Notes under the pieces: generated by a model
The model's input: the letters and a program-made list of their open reading frames with translations, nothing else
Database searches by the model: none
Told to the model about the DNA's origin: nothing
In this document: piece by piece, positions 9,379 to 16,035 of the stretch
Numbering within the stretch: position 1 is the stretch's first letter
Layout: every line of letters starts with the position of its first letter
Assembly (NCBI GenBank): GCA_037045685.1
Contig: JBAOII010000035.1
Span: forward strand, 434,001-498,000
Reading direction: 5' to 3'
From: Competibacter_A sp037045685
GTDB lineage: Bacteria > Pseudomonadota > Gammaproteobacteria > Competibacterales > Competibacteraceae
Length of the DNA: 64,000 nt
Translations under genes and position numbers: made by a program

Positions 9379-10815
9379 ATGGCCTATATCACGTCGCATC
9401 AACTGCCGGTGCTGCTGGTCGACGACGAGCCGCCCTTGCTGCGCAGCGCCAGCGTGCTGTTGCGCGCCTCGGGCATCGCCGACGTGCTGACCCTGGAGGA
9501 CAGCCGCGCCGTGTTGCCGCTGCTGGCGGAGCAGCCGGTCGGCGTGCTGGTGCTCGATCTGACCATGCCCCATCTCTCCGGGCAGGCGCTGCTGGAGCGG
9601 GTCACGGCCGATTACCCCGACATGCCGGCCATCGTCATGACGGCGACCAACGACCTGGATATTGCCGTGCAGTGCATGAGGATGGGCGCCATCGATTATC
9701 TGGTCAAACCCGTCGAAAGCAACCGGCTGGTGTCGGCGGTGCGGCGGGCGCTGGAAATCCGCGCCTTGCGGGCCGAAGTGCTTTCGCTGAAGGACAGCCT
9801 GTTGACGGCCGCGCCCCACAACCGGGAAGCGTTCGCGGAAATTATCACCCAGAGCAAGGCGATGGCGGCGATATTCCGCTACGTGGAGGCTGTGGCGCCC
9901 TCGCCGCAACCGGTGCTGGTCACCGGCGAAACCGGCGCGGGCAAGGAACTGATCGCGCGGGCGCTGCATCGGCTGTCGGGCCGAACGGGTGAATTCGTCG
10001 CGGTCAACGTGGCGGGCCTGGACGACACCGTGTTCGCCGATACCCTGTTCGGCCACGCCCGAGGGGCGTTCACCGGCGCGGATCGGGCGCGAGACGGCCT
10101 GATCACCAGCGCGGCCGACGGCACTCTGTTCCTCGACGAAATCGGCGATTTGTCCGCGCCCTCGCAGGTCAAGCTGCTGCGGCTGCTGCAAGAAGGGACC
10201 TACTATCCGCTGGGGGTGGATCGGCCGCGCCAGTGTCGCGCCCGCATCGTGGTGGCCACCAATTACGATGTGGCCGAGCGGGTCAAGGCGGGGTCGTTCC
10301 GCAAGGATCTGTACTACCGGTTGCGGACCCATCATCTGCATCTGACGCCGTTGCGCGAGCGGCTGGAGGACATTCCGCTGCTGGTCAACCATCTGGTGGA
10401 AAAGGCTGCTCAGGCGCTGCACAAGCCGCCGCCGACCCCGCCGCTGGAACTTTACCGGCTGCTGAAAACGTATAGCTTTCCGGGCAACGTGCGGGAACTG
10501 GAAGCGATGATTTTCGATGCGGTCGCCCTCCATCAAGGCGGTACCCTGTCTCTGCAAAGCTTCAAGGCCGCGATGGGCGCCGGGCCGCTGCTGGCCGAGG
10601 AGAACAATCGGCCGGCGGATTTGGCGGGGTTGCTGACCGTCGAGCGGTTGCCCACGCTGGACGAGGCCGAGGAGGCGCTGGTCCAGGAGGCGTTGCGGCG
10701 CGCGGACGGCAACCAGGGCGTGGCGGCCGGGATACTGGGTTTGTCGCGGCAGGCGTTGAACAAGCGACTGATCCGGCGCAAAGAGCGAGAGGCGTCCGCC
10801 GGCGATGAGGTTTAG
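9379..10815 (+). CDS. NtrC-family sigma-54-dependent response regulator
   Basis: 478 aa. Receiver domain at residues 10-125 with the phospho-acceptor Asp60 in VLDLTMP and Lys110; AAA+ domain at about 150-390 with Walker A GETGAGKE (183-190) and the sigma-54 contact loop GAFTGA (229-234); Walker B is FLDEIGD; a Fis-type helix-turn-helix ends the protein. All elements needed for sigma-54 activation are intact. AAGGAGG lies 8-14 bases before the ATG. It is the likely partner of the upstream kinase. Its target promoters are not obvious: I did not find a convincing -24/-12 element in front of the peroxidase gene. Confidence 0.94.
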   Translation: MAYITSHQLPVLLVDDEPPLLRSASVLLRASGIADVLTLEDSRAVLPLLAEQPVGVLVLDLTMPHLSGQALLERVTADYPDMPAIVMTATNDLDIAVQCMRMGAIDYLVKPVESNRLVSAVRRALEIRALRAEVLSLKDSLLTAAPHNREAFAEIITQSKAMAAIFRYVEAVAPSPQPVLVTGETGAGKELIARALHRLSGRTGEFVAVNVAGLDDTVFADTLFGHARGAFTGADRARDGLITSAADGTLFLDEIGDLSAPSQVKLLRLLQEGTYYPLGVDRPRQCRARIVVATNYDVAERVKAGSFRKDLYYRLRTHHLHLTPLRERLEDIPLLVNHLVEKAAQALHKPPPTPPLELYRLLKTYSFPGNVRELEAMIFDAVALHQGGTLSLQSFKAAMGAGPLLAEENNRPADLAGLLTVERLPTLDEAEEALVQEALRRADGNQGVAAGILGLSRQALNKRLIRRKEREASAGDEV

Positions 10816-10850
10816 AACCCCTCGCCGGCGAGCGGGCGACGGGGGGTTCT
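10814..10850 (+). terminator. hairpin after response-regulator gene
   Basis: AGAACCCC (10814-10821) pairs with GGGGTTCT (10843-10850) right at the regulator stop codon, with additional CG-rich pairing inside. There is no T-tract, so termination strength is doubtful. Confidence 0.4.
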
Positions 10851-10946
10851 ATCGTGCGCGTAACCGAATGGTTTTTGTTCAAGGGAGTGAGCCGCAGCCG
10901 CGATGCCCCATTCGAATGGCTTTTTGGAATGATGGGCTTCAGGTTG

Positions 10947-11201
10947 CTAAATGGGTTTCCATACACCGTCCCGATCACGACACGCGGTGTTTCTAAAGGA
11001 TTCGGGATTCTTCGTCATCACCACGGTTTCGTCGAAGATCCGGCAATAAAGGCCGTTTTGAGCGCGATAGGTTTTTTGAGGCGTGATGCTTCCAGAGTGC
11101 CCGGTGCCTGGATTTCGCCAAGCGAGGCGGTTTCCGCTGGCGGATTTTTCCAATGCGTTCTGAAAGGTCTGATTGGCCAAGGCTATATCTTGGCTGGACA
11201 T
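10947..11201 (-). pseudogene. surface-antigen-type domain (17-kDa/RT0821-like), N-terminally truncated
   Basis: The last 84 residues of a minus-strand frame carry the pattern AWRNPGTGHSG, then YCR and TACR...DGVW, which is the C-terminal domain of the 17-kDa surface antigen / RT0821-Lpp0805 family. Full-length members have a signal peptide or lipobox and a glycine-rich segment first; here nothing of that kind precedes the domain, only an ATG at 11199-11201 (or 11211-11213) without a ribosome-binding site. The frame is open further upstream to 11627, but that part is antisense to a second copy of the same domain and is not credible coding. I regard it as a remnant. Confidence 0.5.
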
Positions 11202-11252
11202 TCGCGGGGACATGGGTTTGCTTTCGATAACCGCGACCTGCGAAACGCGGGC

Positions 11253-11543
11253 TTGTCCGTTTCTCTGGCCGATGAGGCAGTCATCCAAAAAGCGTTGACG
11301 CAGGGCTTGGAAAAGGAATTGAGCGGAACCCGCGTCGCTTGGCGTAACCCGGATACCGGCCACCAAGGGGAAATCGTGCCGATTCGCACCTTTCAATCGG
11401 AAAACGGGCAATACTGCCGAGAATTCAGAGAATTCCGAACAGTTGCCGGCAGCACCTACGATCAGGGTGGGATCGCCTGCCGCCAAGCGGAGGGTGTCTG
11501 GAAAATGCGCATCCGCTATTTGCCGGAAAACGGTGGCGTTTGA
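11253..11543 (+). pseudogene. second surface-antigen-type domain, head-to-head copy, truncated
   Basis: Plus-strand paralogue of the domain at 10947-11201: AWRNPDTGHQG, QYCREF, IACRQAEGVW. It ends with a short extension RIRYLPENGGV. No ATG or ribosome-binding site precedes it; the first usable in-frame start is a TTG at 11253. The frame is open back to 10854, but that stretch is the antisense of the other copy. At DNA level the two copies are roughly 80 percent identical around the WRNP block. A role as a short expressed protein cannot be excluded, but loss of signal peptide and head-to-head placement suggest a rearranged gene. Confidence 0.5.
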
Positions 11544-11589
11544 TGCTTCGGGCGATGGATCGATACGGCGTTTGGCGGCAACGAAGCCC

Positions 11590-12246
11590 TCAAATCTGCG
11601 GGTTGCTTCTATTCGACAAGACCGCATTCACCTTCACCAGGGCGGGATCGAGCGCGGTAGGGGTAAGCTGTGCGCCCGTCGATGCGGCGGTCAACGAGAG
11701 CCGTTGGCCGCTGGCCCGAAAGAGGCGGCACAAGGTCACTTTGTTGGCCTCGTCAAGCACCATCAAGGCCAGTGGAGCGGGCGCATCATCGCGGCTCAGG
11801 CGGTCCGCAAGCACAAGTAGCAGGGAAGTGGTGGCTCCCCATCTTTCGAGATCTTGCGTGTTGCTGCTCGCGGCGAGGGGCCATCCCGCCTCATCGCCGA
11901 GCAGGACTGCCTCAAAATTGCCTTTTTCCGCGATCTGATCGAGCAAGGTGGTCAGATCCTTACCCTGACCCAGTTTGGCCTCCAAATGGGAAAGCTCGTG
12001 AGAAAGCCGCTCGCGCTGCACCAGAGGAGTCAATACCTGTTGAATGGTCGCGCGCAGGCCATCGTCCCGCTCGTCCTGCGGTCGCGGTAATTGCTCCGGC
12101 AACTGCCGCATTTCGGCGGCCTGCATGAGATTCTGCCGGCGCAGATGCTCTCTGGCATGATGGCCTCGCTTTACTCCGAACAGATAGCCGGCAGCCAACA
12201 GCAAAGTCGCGGCGCCGAGCCCGATAATCGCGGACAGCAGGATCAT
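11590..12246 (-). CDS. membrane-anchored protein with roadblock/LC7-like domain
   Basis: 218 aa. A single N-terminal membrane segment (about 3-24) is followed by a polar, probably coiled-coil stretch (30-100) and a C-terminal alpha/beta domain (about 108-200). There, EAVLLGDEAGWPLAAS, LALMVLDEANKVTL and LSLTAAS recall the fold of roadblock/LC7 proteins, small dimeric regulators of GTPases and ATPases. The domain would face the cytoplasm if the N-terminus is out. The ATG overlaps the stop of the OmpA-like gene (ATGA), so the two are translationally coupled. It is the last gene of the four-gene operon starting at 15869. The roadblock assignment rests on pattern only; a divergent domain of unknown type is possible. 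Confidence 0.65.
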   Translation of the reverse strand: MILLSAIIGLGAATLLLAAGYLFGVKRGHHAREHLRRQNLMQAAEMRQLPEQLPRPQDERDDGLRATIQQVLTPLVQRERLSHELSHLEAKLGQGKDLTTLLDQIAEKGNFEAVLLGDEAGWPLAASSNTQDLERWGATTSLLLVLADRLSRDDAPAPLALMVLDEANKVTLCRLFRASGQRLSLTAASTGAQLTPTALDPALVKVNAVLSNRSNPQI

Positions 12247-13046
12247 AGCCCCTCGCTTTTGGTGGAAAAGTCCTGGCAGTTCTCAGCGCCCTCGACCTGT
12301 AGGATCACGCGCCGATTGTCGTCCGAATCGGCGGGTATGCCCTCGATGGGAGCGGTTTCACCGGCGGCGAGAATCGCGATCTGCCGCTCCGATACGCCGG
12401 CTTTGTTGAGAAACCCGACGACCGCTTTTGCTCGCCGATAGCTCAGCAGCAGATTGTGGCGTTCCGATCCCTTGGTGTCGGCGTGGCCCTCGACGGCCAA
12501 CTTTTTCTCTGGATGGCGGTTCAGCCATTCGCGCAGCCGCTCCAAATGTCCCTGGATATCGTCGGCGATGATCGGTTGCACGCCGCCTCGCTTGAACGGG
12601 ATGGTGAGGGTTGGAGGACAGTCTGCGGGCTTGGGGGCTGAACCGGAGGAGGCCGGTGCGGTTTGTTTGGTGGAGGCGGTTTCGCCCGAATCGTCCGGAC
12701 TGGCGGGAACATCGGCGGAGGCGTTGAGCGATGCTCGCGGTTCTGGGCGGATATCCTGCCGTTCCCTGCTTGCGGCGGTGAGCGCTGGAGTGTCTGCGGG
12801 TAAAAAGATCGGCTTTGCGGGACGCTCGATGTCCGGTTGGGCCGAAGAAATTCTGGCCTGCTCGTGGATCGGGTGGGGCTGAAAAGAATTTTCTTGCGAG
12901 CCGGGCCGCTCGACCATCCAGAGCCAAGCAGCCGCGACCGCGAGCAACGACCCGACCAGGGCAAAACCCACCGCGAGCCACATCGGCGTCTCTTCGCCGG
13001 CCAAGCGGTACTGCTCCGGCGCCTCTCGCTGTTCGCGATCAATCAT
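12243..13046 (-). CDS. OmpA/MotB-type peptidoglycan-binding protein with N-terminal anchor
   Basis: 267 aa. One membrane segment (about 22-44), then a long low-complexity linker rich in Pro, Ala and Ser (50-140), then a C-terminal OmpA-like domain with the diagnostic VEGHADTKGSERHNLLLSYRRA region. That domain binds diaminopimelate in peptidoglycan. The topology is that of MotB- or TolR/Pal-like tethers: inner-membrane anchor, periplasmic linker, wall-binding head. It overlaps the downstream roadblock-like gene by four bases and follows the flavodiiron-like gene after 166 bases. In this operon it could couple a cytoplasmic roadblock module to the cell wall; that is inference. Confidence 0.82.
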   Translation of the reverse strand: MIDREQREAPEQYRLAGEETPMWLAVGFALVGSLLAVAAAWLWMVERPGSQENSFQPHPIHEQARISSAQPDIERPAKPIFLPADTPALTAASRERQDIRPEPRASLNASADVPASPDDSGETASTKQTAPASSGSAPKPADCPPTLTIPFKRGGVQPIIADDIQGHLERLREWLNRHPEKKLAVEGHADTKGSERHNLLLSYRRAKAVVGFLNKAGVSERQIAILAAGETAPIEGIPADSDDNRRVILQVEGAENCQDFSTKSEGL

Positions 13047-13212
13047 GGAATTCTGCCGGAATGGCGTCCGGACTTGGCTCGGGCGCGACCATCATAAGCC
13101 GCCGCATTCTCGGGGACGGTCGTGGCCAGACAGGCCGGCTACTGGGAGGGTTCTCATCGAGCTTGTGATCGGGTTGATCGGTGTGGATCGAAGATCCGGT
13201 GGCCGGTAATGG

Positions 13213-13974
13213 TCAGGCGACAGGTATTTTAAAAAGGGGACCGATCAGATCCACGCCGCATTCGAGATCGGCGCACCAATCGATGAACCGTTGAACCATC
13301 TCCTTGCCCTTGAAGAAGGCGCCGTGCTGTGGCGCGATGATTTCGATATCGAGTCCGCGCACCATGTTGGCCCAGGCCTTCATGGCTTTGTTCGAGGCCA
13401 TATAGCGCCGGTGAAAGCTTTCCATATAGGGGATATGGGCGTCGAAATCGGTCACGCAAGGGTAGTTCATGCCCAGCGAGGCGCCCAAGTCGCCGGTGTA
13501 CAGAATTCTTGCGACCGGGTCGTAGACCTGAAAGTTGCCTTCGCTGTGCAGAAAGTGCGCGGGAAGAAACAGCAGGCGCGCACCTTCGAGGTCGAACACC
13601 ATCCCTTCATCGGGGATGGGCTTGAGCCGGTCGGCGACCAGATGGTCAAAGCCGAAATGGGGGATGAACCGCATCCAGATTTTCGATATGTAGGCGTCCG
13701 CTTCCGTGGTCATCAGCCAGCCATTGATCGCCGCGACGATGTCCGGGTCTTGGTGAGAGAGAAAGATACAGCGCAGTTTCGCTTCGCCGAGGATGGAAAA
13801 TGTCTCCGCCAGAACCTTGCTGTAGACTTTGTGGCCGCCCGGATCGAGGATCATCCCGCCGCCATGATGGACGATCATGTGCTGGTTGGCTTGCACGGCC
13901 AAGCCGCCGAGCCCGTGATCTTCCAGCAATACGTTGCGGTGTGAACCATCGTCGTAAAGCACTGTATTGGGCAT
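13213..13974 (-). CDS. flavodiiron-like metallo-beta-lactamase-fold protein (ODP-type)
   Basis: 253 aa, a lone metallo-beta-lactamase domain of the flavodiiron type without the flavodoxin half. The metal-ligand pattern is recognisable: His74-x-Asp76-x-Asp78 (SHQDPD), His140 and His143 (AHFLHSEGN), Asp162 (YTGDLGAS), His217 (APQHGAF). Compared with the classical H-x-E-x-D-H site, Glu is replaced by Asp and the last His by Ile79. Short proteins of this type (oxygen-binding di-iron, ODP) are known as O2 or redox sensors in signalling rather than reductases. Its place in an operon with roadblock and OmpA-like proteins and the absence of an electron-transfer domain favour a sensory role. The metal content is inferred. 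Confidence 0.78.
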   Translation of the reverse strand: MPNTVLYDDGSHRNVLLEDHGLGGLAVQANQHMIVHHGGGMILDPGGHKVYSKVLAETFSILGEAKLRCIFLSHQDPDIVAAINGWLMTTEADAYISKIWMRFIPHFGFDHLVADRLKPIPDEGMVFDLEGARLLFLPAHFLHSEGNFQVYDPVARILYTGDLGASLGMNYPCVTDFDAHIPYMESFHRRYMASNKAMKAWANMVRGLDIEIIAPQHGAFFKGKEMVQRFIDWCADLECGVDLIGPLFKIPVA

Positions 13975-14009
13975 GCATTATCTCCCGATCCCGGAAACCG
14001 CAAGCGATC

Positions 14010-14375
14010 TCACAGAATGGTCCTGATGGCTTTGATCGCTTCGCGCATGTCGAAAAAGATCAATCCCAACTTGCTGTTTTCGTTGGTGAGCACGAGCAAT
14101 AAAGCGCCGCGACCGGCGCTGATCATCACGGAATAGCCGTGCTCGCCACGGACGATGACTTCCCGGACATCTCCCCGGCGCAATTCCACGGCGGCGCGAG
14201 TGCCCAGGTTCAGCAGCGTTGCGGTCATCCCGGCGACGCGCGTTTCATCCAGGTCTTGGGGCAAGGCGCTGGCGATCATCAGACCGTCTTCGGAAATCAG
14301 GGCGCTCGCTTCGACTCCGGGCGATTCATTCTGGAGATTCTTGAGAATTTTATTGAGATTGTCCAATCGCGACAT
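14010..14375 (-). other. probable internal translation start: stand-alone 121-aa roadblock/LC7 protein
   Basis: In frame within the ATPase gene, ATG at 14373-14375 is preceded by GGGAG with a spacing of six bases. The product from this ATG (SRLDNLN...IRTIL) matches the length and boundaries of free-standing bacterial roadblock proteins. It would give two products from one message: a fusion and a free domain able to dimerise with it. Confidence 0.55.
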
Positions 14376-15869
14376 GGGTTTCTCCCGTTCGGTGATCGAG
14401 CTGAAAGAGCGCGTGAGTCCCGGATTTTTTTTGGCGACCGATCGCAAATGTTCTGAAGTATCGGGCTCATTGGCCGCCCGAGGGTGGTTTTCTGGAGCCG
14501 GCATACCGATCCCGATCAGCGTTTCGGAGGGTCGGGATGCCGCGCTCTCGGCGACAAGATGGGGGCCAGCTTGGGGAAAATGATCGGCCACCGCCATCTG
14601 GAGTTCGTTGGCGAGGGCCTGCTGGGCCCGGCTGGACGGTACATTGACCGAGTCGAGCCGATGACGGTCAACCCGAGACGACGACTCCGGTAGGGGGAAA
14701 GCCAGAATTTCACTCTTCGGTAGGGGGGAGGAAATGACAGCGATCCCCTGGTCAGCCGTTTGTCGATCCGGATCCGGGGGGAGCGCGTCGGCTTCTTGCG
14801 CGACCGCGATCACGACACGGACCTCGGAGGGCGGCGATGCCGGCGGGACAACAATTGCCGCGCTCGGCGTGATCCTCGCGACCGGCGGCGCCTGTAGCGG
14901 TTGTCTGGCCTCCATGGTCTGTTCGCCATGGTCGAAGGAAAAGTCGAAATCGGACAACGCCAGATCGAGATCGGCGGATTCGGCGACGAAGCCCGGTGAG
15001 GTTTCGGCGGCGGTTGTCCCACCGAGTTGGCCGCTCTCGATCCGGGTGGCCAGCCAGGGCTGATCGGCGAGAAAGCAGGTCTGGGCGGCTGTATCCACCA
15101 ACTCCGGGGTGATGGCGTGTTCCGAGTGCAGGCTGGCGAACAGGAAAACCGTGTCGCACAAGAGCCCGATGGTGCGAGGCACGCCCTTGCAATGATAATG
15201 GATGCGCTCGATGGCGGCGGGAGGCAGTAAACTCTGGCCGGCGTAGCCTGCCACCTTGAGCTGATGCTCGATAAACAGGCCGGTTTCCAATTGGCTCAAC
15301 CGCTCGAGGTGACAGCGGACTTGAATGCTGTCCCGCAATCGGTGCAATTCGGGTTGATCGAGCCGGTGGGTGAAATCCGGCAACGCGGACAGCACGACTT
15401 GTAGGCGCTGGCTTTGCATCTCCGGAATTTCCACCAATTCCTGCAACTGGAGCAGAACTTCGGTGGTCGCTTGCTGGGCATCGTCAACGAGCAGGGCGAC
15501 GGATCGATTGCTGCGCGTCCGGGTTGCCACTGCCTTCAACAGCAGCTCTCTGCGCCGTTCGTCAGCCGAACCCGAGTCGGCGGCCGGCAAGTTCAGGCTC
15601 GCGCAAAGATGATCGATGATATTGGAAAAATCGAGGTTGGCGCCACCCAGCAGGTCAAAGTGGATGTCGTTGGCCCGCGCCATGCAGCGACGCAACAACA
15701 GCGTCTTGCCGACTCCGGCTTCGCCGGTGAGCAGGATGAACCCCCGTCGCTTTCGAATGCCGACCAGGATGTCGGCGCAAGCGGTGTCGAAATTGGGGTT
15801 GCAATAAAAATCTATCGGATCTTTCAATTTGAAGGGCTTGCTGTCAAATCCGAAGTGAGTGGTATACAT
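14010..15869 (-). CDS. ExeA-like AAA ATPase fused to a roadblock/LC7 domain
   Basis: 619 aa. Residues 1-265 are an ExeA/GspA-type AAA ATPase: opening YTTHFGFDSKPF, Walker A GEAGVGKT (49-56), Walker B ALLVDDAQ (125-132). Residues 300-495 are a disordered Pro/Ser/Ala-rich linker. Residues 499-619 form a complete roadblock/LC7 domain (SRLDNLNKILKNLQ start). ExeA ATPases normally help insert secretins; roadblock proteins regulate Ras-like GTPases. I know of no standard protein combining both. An internal ATG at codon 499 has its own ribosome-binding site, so a separate roadblock protein may also be made. First gene of the operon; the start ATG follows AAGGA at about 11 bases. Confidence 0.85.
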   Translation of the reverse strand: MYTTHFGFDSKPFKLKDPIDFYCNPNFDTACADILVGIRKRRGFILLTGEAGVGKTLLLRRCMARANDIHFDLLGGANLDFSNIIDHLCASLNLPAADSGSADERRRELLLKAVATRTRSNRSVALLVDDAQQATTEVLLQLQELVEIPEMQSQRLQVVLSALPDFTHRLDQPELHRLRDSIQVRCHLERLSQLETGLFIEHQLKVAGYAGQSLLPPAAIERIHYHCKGVPRTIGLLCDTVFLFASLHSEHAITPELVDTAAQTCFLADQPWLATRIESGQLGGTTAAETSPGFVAESADLDLALSDFDFSFDHGEQTMEARQPLQAPPVARITPSAAIVVPPASPPSEVRVVIAVAQEADALPPDPDRQTADQGIAVISSPLPKSEILAFPLPESSSRVDRHRLDSVNVPSSRAQQALANELQMAVADHFPQAGPHLVAESAASRPSETLIGIGMPAPENHPRAANEPDTSEHLRSVAKKNPGLTRSFSSITEREKPMSRLDNLNKILKNLQNESPGVEASALISEDGLMIASALPQDLDETRVAGMTATLLNLGTRAAVELRRGDVREVIVRGEHGYSVMISAGRGALLLVLTNENSKLGLIFFDMREAIKAIRTIL

Positions 15870-15889
15870 AAGTCTGATCTTCCTTTTGC

Positions 15890-15906
15890 TACCTATATAA
15901 TACCTA
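15890..15906. promoter_or_regulatory. 11-bp-spaced direct repeat TACCTA upstream of roadblock operon
   Basis: TACCTA occurs at 15890-15895 and 15901-15906, one helical turn apart, in the AT-rich 166-base gap between the divergent ATPase gene and the mscK-like gene. On the minus strand the repeat overlaps a TATTAT-like -10 for the ATPase operon. It looks like a regulator site. Confidence 0.35.
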
Positions 15907-15947
15907 ATACATAACCACTTCTATTTATCGCTCATATGATACCCGTA

Positions 15948-15975
15948 TTGACGCTTGTATTGTAATTATTTTAAT
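15948..15975 (+). promoter_or_regulatory. sigma-70 promoter for mscK-like gene
   Basis: TTGACG (15948-15953), 16-base spacer, TTTAAT (15970-15975), each matching the consensus at five of six positions. It lies about 60 bases ahead of the ATG at 16036. Confidence 0.5.
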
Positions 15976-16035
15976 GAGTTCTCCGGTCGTTCGATCTCCG
16001 GGCCGTCGCGCTGCAAGCCATTTGGGTTTACTGAC

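Noticed and set aside
10947..11627. full 226-codon minus-strand protein with surface-antigen domain at its end
   Set aside because: The first 140 codons are antisense to the second copy of the domain; only the last 84 codons look coding.
15955..16035. earlier in-frame start for the mscK-like gene
   Set aside because: It overlaps the promoter elements and adds 27 residues before a good signal peptide.
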